Shown piece by piece: positions 23,500 to 33,059 of a stretch of 64,000 bases of DNA. Numbering within the stretch: the first letter of the stretch is position 1; each line of letters opens with the position of its first letter. The stretch is taken from contig OZ024931.1 of the NCBI GenBank assembly GCA_964017235.1, positions 94,335,721 to 94,399,720 on the forward strand. The letters run 5' to 3'. Source of the DNA: Sabellastarte sp. h YS-2021. Its lineage: Eukaryota > Annelida > Polychaeta > Sabellida > Sabellidae. A program made the position numbers and the translations under genes. A model generated the notes under the pieces. That model did no database searches. It saw nothing but the letters and a program-made list of their open reading frames with translations, and was not told the origin of the DNA.

Positions 23500-24277
23500 C
23501 GAGGATGGGCCAACGGAGGGCCAATGGTGGAATTTTATTCAAGATAGCGGCGAGCAATAATTATAGGGGATTTTGGGACACTTAATAAAAATTATTTATT
23601 ATGGTATGTCTAAAAATCATATTTCAGTGAGCCCACAATTTTTAACTAACTAATTAGCAATTTTAGACATAAAATAACATTCTCATTAATAAATTCACAA
23701 TAAGAAAAGTTGTTTCTGAACATGATAATTTTATTATTTGATTATGGACTATGTCATCTTAAGATACTGTTCCACCATTGTTTATGTTTGGTCATGTGAC
23801 TTATCAGGAATTCCCTTCACTAAAATCTACTCACAGTCTGTCACTTATTTACTTTCAGTTAAACAATGGCCACATAACTCCATGCTGCAATCTGATTGGC
23901 TGATGCTATAGTGGCAGTTATAAAATTTTAGCATTGGCTTGCCAATGTCATACCGACGGCCAAAAGGCCATTGGGCCAACAGTGACTGCCAACGTCAGAC
24001 CGACAGATATACCAATGTTAGGCCAACGTGTGCATTCTCTCTTGGTTTTTGGCTAATGAAGGTGACCCACCGGTGGACCAATACAAAAGCTTATCATTGG
24101 CTGCCAACAGTGGGCCACTGATGGACCACCAGTAAACCTTATTGTTGGCTGCCAATGGTGGACCACTGTCTACCAGCCGGTCATGCCAATGGCTAGCCAC
24201 CAGCTACAGCCAATATTGGACCGACTGCTATGCCTCTGGTGGGCCAATGGTGGCCCTACAGAGTCTTGCTATCTGGG
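23500..24277. repeat. Right arm of the inverted-repeat unit
   Basis: This is the continuation of the degenerate GGCCAA/GTGGACCA array after the LINE, ending at GTCTTGCTATCTGGG. An inner part (about 23570-23930) is plain AT-rich sequence. Confidence 0.65.
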
Positions 24278-25517
24278 GTGATGAGTATCAAAACCAACGC
24301 AAGCAAATTTATCAGAAGTATAGCAACCAAATTAAAATCCACGAAGTCTCTGGTTCAGTGTGATTGCATATTCATTGTAAAATACTTTTAAAATGTCATC
24401 CAAAAACGAGGCTGTGAGCTTATATTTGAAATGATCGAAAATGTGAATATATCAAAAACCAGTACATTGGGTATATAGATAACCATCAAATCAATATTCT
24501 AACATGACATGGATGTGTCCGTGAATTTGATTGGCTAAACAAAAAAATACTTCAAGGGTAAAATACATCATAATGTAGCTCCCCATTATCATTCATTATG
24601 GTTGACAATTAGCCCATTCTTGTCATAAAAATGTGAATAAGAAATGAGATTCATAAAATTTAAACACTTGTCATGTGAGAATAGGCTTCGTCTGAGGGAT
24701 TTATTTCCTCAAACCATGGTAAAATTCTGCGTATACCATGGTTTTGGAAGGGGGTTATTCTTATAATATACATTGGTAATTTATTGAATAACTGTCACTG
24801 TCTTTAAGTAATTTAGTGGTGGGCATGAATAGGTACATGGGCGTGAATTGGTCCACCATCACGGTTAATGTCATTCTTTTATTATACTAAGATGTATGTA
24901 TGCAGTGTTGCTTCTAGGATGCCTTTTTTGCAGGATCGCGCACTAATTTGCCTACAGACGCACATTTTCTTGCTGTCTGCAGCGACTAAATTATATGAGA
25001 ACGCATAGTTCACGGAAATATAAAAAGCGAAAAGACAAAAGATCAAGAAAATCAGAATGCTGTATGGATTGAGAGTTTGTCAAGGGTTTCAAACACATTT
25101 CGGATAATGCTTGTTGACAATGTGGTTTTGTGTGAAAGAACTCAAAAATAAGGTGTGCTACAAACACTGTTTATGTATAGTACACCTAAAAATATAAAAT
25201 GAAGCATACAGTGGATTGTTACTTCAAAAATGGAGGGAAAAAGAACAAACCAATATTGAGAGTCGGGATTGTAGCAACAATGGCTAGTCAAGCCGGTGCT
25301 GACCCTACTAACAGTGTACTGTTCCAGTAAATACCCAATAACAATGTTTTGATTTTGAATTCTGTAATAGGAACTTTGTTAGTCCTTATCTGTGGCTGTG
25401 ACAAGAATAAATCTAATCAATGTATCACAGCTAGCTACACCTATCTGTACCCTTTATACCCTTATTCCTTCCAACGATGGGATGGTTTCTGATCGTTCTT
25501 TTATGGACACAAGTGGG
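24278..25517. other. Intergenic, no recognised gene
   Basis: The only clear structure is a hairpin AAACCATGGTA / TACCATGGTTT near 24713-24747. No exon with splice sites and family resemblance was found on either strand. Confidence 0.5.
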
Positions 25518-25522
25518 GAAAC

Positions 25523-25558
25523 TGTGTGTGTGTGTGTGTGTATGTATGCATGTATGTG
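25523..25558. repeat. (TG)n microsatellite
   Basis: About nine TG units are followed by TATGTATGCATGTATG. The open frames across it are artefacts. Confidence 0.85.
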
Positions 25559-25799
25559 AGTGTGTACATAAAAATCGGCTGCATAAAAAGATATGTATGT
25601 AGCTACAGAGGGCAGCATGTTGACTGTTGTGGCTAATGTTGGAGGATGACACATGAAGAAATAATCTCAACATGTGTTTGTGTGAAATGAAAGGCAGGAC
25701 CATTATTCTTACAGATGAGTGGGTCTGACCATCTTAACTGTAGGCATCCTGTAGTCCCAAGGCTTGGAATATCTCAAGACAGCCTGAACCCAATGGAAC

Positions 25800-26150
25800 A
25801 CACACCCCTTTATCTGGACTCTGGGTATGCAATCTTTACCCCATGCCACATAGCTTCCTCAAAATCCATAACAACCTCTGCCACCTGAGCCTGTCCAGCA
25901 AACTCGTCAGCAGCTTGCAGGACAGCCTTATAATCCTCCGTGCTCTTTCCACACATCAGAAAATAAACAAGTGGGACTGTCACCATGGCAAATGAAGCTG
26001 GCATCTAGGTACAGATTTTTGCATTTTGAAGGAGGTTCATCTGCTACTCAGTTGCAAACATCAAGTGACGGCACATATTGACTGTGATGTCCTTCTGGAA
26101 GAAAGATGTGGGTATGTAGTCGGCGTTGAGGTCAAAGGTCATGAATTGAT
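25800..26150 (-). pseudogene. MULE-type transposase fragment
   Basis: The minus-strand translation includes VPLVYFLMCGKSTEDYKAVL and, after a gap, VVMDFEEAMWHGVKIAYP. These match the pattern of the MULE transposase core (P..Y.LM....  DY..VL ... V..DFE.A.W). Just upstream, in another frame, is YLDASF, matching the W.DGTF/Y.D.TF block that precedes it, so a frameshift separates them near 25998. Only part of the catalytic core remains. The identity is based on motif pattern. Confidence 0.6.
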
Positions 26151-26394
26151 GGTGGCATTTTTCAGGTGCAGTTGTTGTATATTCAGGTTGGTAGATCAAA
26201 TTAGATTCTGTTGCTTGGGAAGGAAAGGTTCTGATCTATGCACACTGATCAAGTCTTGGACTACTGTTCCTGCTGATTTGAACACTTCCTTTGCTACAAC
26301 ATTCTTCGCTTCTGCAGAGATTTTAGCTCTCAGAAGTGTCCCCTTTTCTGGAGGGTGGCAGTGATCCTTCTTTCCCTTGTCTAGTCACTGCCAA

Positions 26395-26530
26395 ACTGCA
26401 TTTCAGTGGCATAATGCCTGGTATGTTTGCTATGCACATGATGCACTGAACGTTCCCAGTTAATCCTGTAATCTGACTTCACCATCTTCTGGTTATAGCT
26501 GTACCCCCTGGAGTCCACTAATAGGCCCAA
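26395..26530 (-). pseudogene. FLYWCH-like zinc finger remnant
   Basis: The minus strand encodes LVDSRGYSYNQKMVKSDYRI, then NWERSVHHVHSKHTRHYATEM. The order resembles a FLYWCH finger (F/LVDS.GY.Y ... W.C ... C.A). The Trp is followed by Glu-Arg instead of the usual Arg/Gln-Cys, so zinc ligands are lost. FLYWCH fingers often accompany MULE transposases, and this lies about 250 bp upstream of the transposase fragment on the same strand. Confidence 0.5.
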
Positions 26531-26869
26531 AGCCATGTTTTGTAGCCATCTTCACCACCTCATATTTCATTGCATTGGTCCCATCAAACTCCTGGTGTGG
26601 AGTCAAATCTTTCAGGGAAGATTCATCTGCTGGAGCTGGCATCTGGTAGTCACTCCAGTTCTTGACCTCTGCATCATACCGATGGACTCAGTGATGCTGT
26701 TGACATCAGGAAGCATCTGTCTTGAAGTGTACTTTCAAATGGTAGCACAAGAGTGCCCTCAGCAGGCTCTGTGCACTTCAAGTGGCACCACAGGAGTATC
26801 CTCAGCAGGTCTGGCTGGGGGTCTTCAGGCTGGAGTTCCATCAGCTGTTGAGATTTGATGCATTTAGCA

Positions 26870-27450
26870 TATTGTTAATCTAGAGTTACTTCCTTAACCA
26901 TCCTTATGCAGATTGACCTATCAATGCGAGTGCCACAAGTCCTGTGACACCATTGCTCACAGTTGTCACATGGTATATCCTCCTGTCTCTTCCTAACTTC
27001 TTTTTTATACTTTAAGCTTAAACATGCCATGTCTCTAACAAATTAGTCCAGCTAGTTCAGAGCTCAGCTGACTGACTGAAGAACTGTGAAAAGTTGGGAG
27101 TTTATATAGACAGGCCATATAAACTAACTGAAATTTCAGTATACAAGTTAAACCAGGGTTGAAAACAGCAAGGAGACCTAAAGGAGATTCAAATACCGCA
27201 AGGAGATTTGTAACAGTTTTGATTTTCCTGAAGTATTTCTTTCTGGTCAATGATTTGATGACACCTATCAAGGCTTATATGTTTTATAGTTTTTCAGTGT
27301 AGTTATATTTCTTAAGGGGGTATAAAAATTTTAAAGGTTTCTTTCCTTCATTTAACCACTGTGTCCTTGCTCATACAGCACTACCTACAGCAATTTTTTG
27401 TCAAATTTTCTAGTTCTTTTTTCTGTCCAAGAATATCAGATATATATGGT
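26870..27450. other. Intergenic, no recognised gene
   Basis: AT-rich with no repeat boundary seen; it leads into the dimeric array. Confidence 0.5.
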
Positions 27451-27454
27451 CAGG

Positions 27455-28390
27455 GGGTGTAGGTGTGCAACATCATGGTCTGACCTTGAATTGACCATTG
27501 ACCTTGCTGTAGTGACCTTGAGTTTGAAAATCTTGTCCGGGCTATATCTCGGAAACTGTGAGGTGTAGGAAGTTGATACTTGGTAGGGACATTGGTTAGG
27601 GGGTGTAGGTGTGCATCGTCATGGTCTGACCTTGATTTGACCTTGCCATAGTGACCTGGACCTATAAAATCTTGTCCGGGCTATATCTCGGAAACCGTGA
27701 GGTGTAGGAAGTTGATATTTGGTAGGGACATTGGTTAGGAGGTGTAGGTGTGCAGTGTCATGGTCTGACCTTGATTTGATCTTTGACCTTGCTGTAGTGA
27801 CCTTGAGTTTGAAAATCTTGTCCGGGCTATATCTCGGAAACCGTAAGGTGTAGGAAGCTGATACTAGGTAGGGACATTGGTTAGGGGGTGTAGGTGTGCA
27901 ATGTCGTGGTCTGACCTTGATTTGACCTTGCCATAGTGACCTTGACCTATAAAATCTTGTCCGGGCTATATCTCGGAAACCGTGAGGTGTAGGAAGTTGA
28001 TATTTGGTAGGGACATTGGTTAGGAGGTGTAGGTGTGCAACGTCATGGTCTGACCTTGATTTGATCTTTGACCTTGCTGTAGTGACCTTGAGTTTGAAAA
28101 TCTTGTCCGGGCTATATCTCGGAAACCGTAAGGTGTAGGAAGTTGATACTAGGTAGGGACATTGGTTAGGGGGTGTAGGTGTGCAATGTCATGGTCTGAC
28201 CTTGATTTGACCTTGCCATAGTGACCTTGACCTATAAAATCTTGTCCGGGCTATATCTCGGAAACTGTAAGATGTAGGAAGTTGATACGTGGTAGGCACA
28301 TTGGTTGGGGGTTATAGGTGTGCATTATCATGGTGTGACCTAATTGGACCTTTGACCTTGTCGCAGTGACCTTGACCTTTAAAATCTTGT
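27455..28390. repeat. Dimeric tandem array, alternating 139- and 146-bp units (family C)
   Basis: The word TCCGGGCTAT recurs at 27536, 27675, 27821, 27960, 28106 and 28245, giving spacings of 139, 146, 139, 146 and 139. The longer unit has TTGATTTGATCTTTGACCTT and GAGTTTGAAAATC. The shorter has TTGATTTGACCTTGCCATAG and CCTATAAAATC. So the true repeat is a 285-bp dimer. The core is GGCTATATCTCGGAAACCGT. Related units occur at 35270-35400, 36960-37748 and 41291-41430. Confidence 0.92.
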
Positions 28391-28890
28391 TGCACCTTTG
28401 GGTCTGTCTTTTGATGCAGATTAAGCACTGTTAAAGTCATATTAGAATTTATTAAGAATTTTACTTTTATAACTTCCCATTGTAAGAGATGGAATTTCAT
28501 CAAGTGAGCCACAGATTTTGCTCCAACACCACACATAAGCATTCATTGAATGTATTTCCACTCCTGTATGCATGGTAATATTCAAAACATCTAAACCATA
28601 ATTCGGCCATGCAGATGTAAATAAAGAGTGCTGTAATTTTAGTTTACTGATTTATGCTGTCATCTTGTTATTGAATTATCTTGTTTTAATGCTTCATCTT
28701 TACATGCATTATCTTTCTTTTAGACATTATTTTCTCCATTTAAACATTGTTTGGACCTTTATATAACTGACAGTGCTCTGAAAGTATCCTGAACTTTGTA
28801 CTGATACAGTACTTCCATATCTCATGGTGTTAAAATATTTCCCTAGGCTGTGGGGTACAGGCATCTCTGATGCTATTTTCTATCCGTACT
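28388..28890. repeat. Dispersed segment D, copy 2
   Basis: A unique segment of about 500 bp follows family C units. It is closely similar to 41427-41890, which also follows family C units, and more distantly similar to 35525-35800. Array C plus segment D is therefore one transposed unit. Confidence 0.85.
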
Positions 28891-29429
28891 TTGATTTTTA
28901 ACAGGAAATTTTCCATGCATGGCAAATGATTTGAAGAATACCTAAATTCGAATTATGCTGAATCCAATTTTACAGAGGTCTACTGTACTGCAAAAATAAA
29001 TTCCAACACAAAGTGAACTACAATCATTTACAAAAAATATGATTAATTAGACTAGATATTTAGTATAAATTTCTTTTTAAATATGTGTCAAGCTCAACAC
29101 TTTTTATGTCTGCTGACATGGCATCACTCTGCGGTGTCTGCGTATACATCTGAGTCCACGTGAACAACTTCTCCTCCATGAGTACAAGGCCCAGAGACAT
29201 GCTGTTTTTTTTTTTTAAAGATACCTTCTCTATAATGGATGAAAAATTCTATCACCTATTCCCCAGAACCATTAAAAGTGAGGTACCCCCACCCAAAGTG
29301 TGAAAATTTCAACACCTTTTCACAATTTTCTCATTGACTATTGCAGGGCTTTCTCGCTTATCTTACATATATACTAGACCACAAGTAGATTCCCTTATGT
29401 GAGTATCAGGCCTGGATCTTTCTCAATTA
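28891..29429. other. Intergenic, no recognised gene
   Basis: A poly-T run lies near 29206-29216. No repeat boundaries or splice-supported coding segment was recognised. Confidence 0.5.
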
Positions 29430-31086
29430 TTGTATCCCCGACGCGAAGCGGGGATACTATGGATTCATCATCGTTGTCGTCCGCGTCCGCAGAAATTTCT
29501 TGTTAGCGACCTACAGTCCACATTTCTTTCCGGATTTCTTTCATATTTGGCAGGTGGCTTGATATGGTAGAGGACTCGCCACCCTATCTTTTTGGTAGGC
29601 TTTATGTCTAAATTAGGCCTGTGGTAGACAAAAATGTCTAAAATGTGGAATATTGCTTGTTAGCGACCTACAGTCCACATTTCTTTCCGGATTTCTTTCA
29701 TATTTGGCAGGTGGCTTGTTATGGTAGAGGACTCGCCACCCTATCTTTTTGGTAGGCTTTATGTCTAAATTAGGCCTGTGGTAGACAAAAATGTCTAAAA
29801 TGTGGAATATTGCTTGTTAGCGACCTAAAGTCCACATGTCTTTCCAGATTTCTTTCATATTTGGCAGGTGGCTTGGTATGCTACAGGACTCGCCACCCTA
29901 TCTTTTTGGTAGGCTTTATGTCTAAATTAGGCCTGCGGTAGACAAAAATGTCTAAAATGCATTAAAAGTCATGAAATCATGCACTAAATCACTTATAACT
30001 TGAAAAGTGTTGCATTTACAGCATTTTGTTAAAATATGTTATTCAGATAATTTTTTCATAGCTACAACATGGTGAGTAACTTGGGTGTCTGTCTCAATAG
30101 CTAAGTGAGTAATAGCTACTTTTGGGCTTTTCAGTAACTTCCATCATGAGTAAAATCACTTGTAACTTGAAAACTATTACATTTACACAATTTTGTATAA
30201 ATATGTTATTCAGCTACTTTTGGGTCAGCTATAACATAGTAAAATTTCAGACCTGTAGCTCATGGCATAGCTGAGTAATAGCTACTTTTAGGTTATCACT
30301 GTTGAGTAAATTACTTATAACTTCAAAAGTATTACATTTAGAGTATTTTGTTTCAATATGTTATTCACCTATTTCGGAGTCAGCTATAACATAGTGAAGT
30401 TCCACACCTGTGGCTCATTGCATAGCTGAGTAATAGCTACTTTGAAGTTCACACTGTTGAGTAAATCAGTTGTAGTTGGAAAATTATTGCATTTACAGAA
30501 ATTTGTGTAAATATGTTATTCAGCTACTTTTGGGTCAGCTATAACAGTGAAATTACAGACCTGTAGCTCATGGCACAACTGAGCAATAGCTATTTTCAGG
30601 TACTGACTGTTGAGTAAATGACTTGTAACTTGAAAAATATTGCATTTGGAGTATTTTGTTAAAATATGTTGTTCACCTACTTTTGGGTCAGCTATAACAT
30701 CGTGAAATTACAGACTTATAGCTCATGGCATAGCTGAGCAATAGCTATTTTCAGGTTCTCACTATTGAGTAAATCAGTTGTAACTTGAAAACTATTGCAT
30801 TTACAGTATTTTGCTTAAATATGTTGTTCACCTAATTTTGGGTCAGCTATAACATAGAAAAAATTCAGACATGTAGCTCATTGCATAGCTGAGTAATAGC
30901 TACTTTGAGGTTATCACTGTTGAGTAAATCAGTTATAACGTGAAAACTATTACATTTACAGTATTTTGTTTAAATATGTTATTCACATAATTTTTGGTCA
31001 GCTATAACAGAGTGAAATTGCAGACCTCTATGTCATGGCATAGCTTAGCAATATCTACTTTCAGGTTCTCACTGTTGAGTAAATCA
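29430..31086 (+). mobile_element. Helentron/HINE-like array element A
   Basis: It starts at the hairpin TATCCCCG-acgcgaag-CGGGGATA (29433-29456). Three 157-bp units follow (starting 29501, 29658, 29815) with TGTTAGCGACCTACAGTCC and GGTAGGCTTTATGTCTAAAT. Then about six units of about 155 bp follow (GTCAGCT at 30224, 30379, 30534, 30687, 30842, 30997). It has no 3' hairpin of its own before element B starts, so it is truncated or nested with B. Confidence 0.6.
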
Positions 31087-32449
31087 TTGTATCCACTGGA
31101 TAGCCGCAGTGTGTAGAGAGATTTCACCATTACCGCTCTAACAAAAAAAATATTAAAGCTAGCCTTCTCAAGTTTGCAAGGTATATTAGAGGGTGCACCA
31201 CATTATTCTATTGGTAGGCTTTATGTCTAAATTAGGCCTGTGGCTAAATTACTTGCCTACTAAAAATGAGTAATTCTGCATTTTCTCTAAAAGTATTGCA
31301 GATAGCCAAATTTTCTTAAATAACTCGTTCACCTACTTTTGGGAGAGCTTTCACATGCTGAAGTTCCAGACCTGTAGGTAATTACTCACCTACTCAAAAT
31401 GAGTAAATGCGAATTTTCTCTAAAAGTATTGCAGATAGCCAATTTTTCTCAAATAACTCATTCACCTACTTTTGGGAGAGCTTTCACATGGTGAAGTTTC
31501 AGACCCGTAGGTAATTACTCACCTACTCAAAATGAGTAATGCAAATTATCTCTAAAAGTATTGCAGATAGCCAATTCTTGTCAAATAACTCCTTCACCTA
31601 CTTTTGGGAGAGCTTTCACTTGGTCAAGTTTCAGACCCGTAGGTAATTACTCACCTACTGAAAATGAGTAAATGCAAATTATCTCTAAAAGTATTCCAGA
31701 TAGCCAATTTTTGTCAAATAACTCATTCACCTACTTTTGGGAGACCTTTCACTTGGTGAAGTTTCAGACCTGTAGCTAATTATTCGCCTACTCAAAATGA
31801 GTAAATGCTAATTATCTCTAAAAGTATTGCAGATATCCAATTCTTATCAAATAACTCATTCATCTACTTTTGGGAGAGCTTTCACATGGTGAAGTTCCAG
31901 ACCTGTAGGTAATTACTCACCTACTGAAAATGAGTAAATTCGAATTATCTTTAAAAGTATTGTAGATAGCCAATTTTTCTCAAATAACTTATTCGCCTAC
32001 TTTTGAGAGAGCTTTCACTTGGTGAAGTTTCAGACCCGTAGCTAATTATTCACCTACTCAAAATGAGTAAATGCAAATTATCTCTAGAAGTATTGCAGAT
32101 AGCCAGTATTTCTCAAATAACTCATTAATATGAAAACAACTTATAGGAAGTCATGGGCTGCAAATCTTTTCATGTGGTCAGATTTGACCTTGGGCCCCTC
32201 CTGCTTATTATTGGTCCTAGAGGTTTGCAATGTGAAAACGACTTATAGGAAATCATGGGCTGTGAATCTTTTGATGTGGTCAGACTTCACCTTGGGCCCC
32301 TGCTACAGGGTCAAATAAGGGTAGCCAAACTTAAAAGTGCTTTCAGCTTGCTTATTAACGAAAAATGCTGTTTATCTTCTAAACTATGTTAGTTGGCCTT
32401 TGTCGGTGGATACATCCAGCATCTGGCCACAGATGCGTCCTTAGTCTAG
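31087..32449 (+). mobile_element. Helentron/HINE-like array element B with hairpin-CTAG end
   Basis: The 5' part (ATTGTATCCACTGGATAG, CATTACCGCTCT) resembles the starts of the elements at 52035 and 57553. It contains inverted 133-bp units (31260-32125) and two units with GAAAACGACTTATAGGAA-type words. It ends with the perfect hairpin GCATCTG-GCCA-CAGATGC (32419-32436), a 9-nt spacer, CTAG at 32446-32449 and then T. That layout is the Helitron 3' end. It stops 427 bp before the PRPF31 start codon. Confidence 0.65.
31260..32125. repeat. 133-bp tandem array (family A), inverted copy
   Basis: About six and a half units are in the opposite orientation to the arrays at 1-598 and 8400-9740. They show ACTCACCTACTCAAAATGAG and CACCTACTTTTGGGAGAGC. 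The neighbouring 155-bp units share CACCTACTTTTGGGTCAGC and the TTATAACTTGAAAACTATT core, so the two unit types appear homologous. Confidence 0.88.
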
Positions 32450-32876
32450 TTTTTTTATGAATTTTTGGAATAAGTTTTAATGCACTAAAATTCATGAAAT
32501 CATGTGCTAAATCACTTACAACTTGAAAAGTATTGCAATTACAGTATTTTGTTTGAATATGGTTTTCACCTACTTTTATATAAAAAACTTTAGATTCCAT
32601 AATGCTTTTAGTCTATTTTTTCACATCTTCAATTTTTCTACCTTAACTTCCTGGTTATTGATTGTTAACTTACAATAATGTAAACTTCCCAATAACACCC
32701 AGCAAGGCATTTTTTGGAGGCTTCGATTTTGAATCAAAACAACTTTACATCAACTAGTCTTCCTCAGTATCAAAACTTTTGATACTACAGAACTAATTTA
32801 GGTAAAGTTGCCTGTGTTTAATTATCTGCACACATTGTTTCCACCATAGCAGTGAGATTGGAGACACTGGTGCAGC
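32450..32876 (+). promoter_or_regulatory. PRPF31 upstream region (5' UTR and promoter, unresolved)
   Basis: This is the only non-transposon sequence upstream of the PRPF31 ATG. No TATA box or CpG cluster stands out. The start codon context is CAGCATGT. The assignment as promoter rests on position alone. Confidence 0.4.
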
Positions 32877-33059
32877 ATGTCTCTGGCAGAGGAATTACAG
32901 GCAGACTTTGAGGAGGGAGGGGAGGAAGAGATTCAGGCTGCAGAAGGTGATGATTTGGTGGCAGATGTTGATGATATTGAAGATGTGATGGCCATGGAGA
33001 CAGAGACTGTATCCTCCGACTCTGTCAGGAATGTAGCCAAACTCAGGGACAGTGCTCAG
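32877..33059 (+). CDS. PRPF31: PRPF31 exon 1
   Basis: Residues 1-61, starting [18 protein letters not shown] (human MSLADELLADLEEAAEEE), ending phase 0 at CAG. The following intron begins GCAAGT, a GC donor. No usable GT donor keeps the frame nearby. Confidence 0.93.

Larger units (their letters stand above)
17214..24277. mobile_element. DNA-transposon-like unit with CCCAGATAGCAAGAC inverted termini, split by a LINE
   Basis: The left end CCCAGATAGCAAGAC and right end GTCTTGCTATCTGGG are perfect 15-bp inverted repeats. Both flanks (17214-18560 and 23500-24277) are full of degenerate words such as GTGGGCCA, TGGTGGACCA and GCCAATGGTGG in many orientations, like clustered transposase-binding subterminal repeats. 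A 4.9-kb LINE interrupts the unit at 18574-23485. Without the LINE the element would be about 2.1 kb with no transposase seen, so it is non-autonomous. The flanking duplication is unclear (GTA left, GTG right). Confidence 0.65.

Noticed and set aside
25431..25703. Histidine-rich open frame on the minus strand
   Set aside because: The HTHTHTH run is translation of the TG microsatellite.
27455..28390. CRISPR-like array
   Set aside because: Units are contiguous 139/146-bp repeats without unique spacers, in a eukaryotic genome.
29100..29210. Possible minus-strand exon (MEEKLFTWTQMYTQTPQSDA)
   Set aside because: No family match and no convincing splice pair was found.
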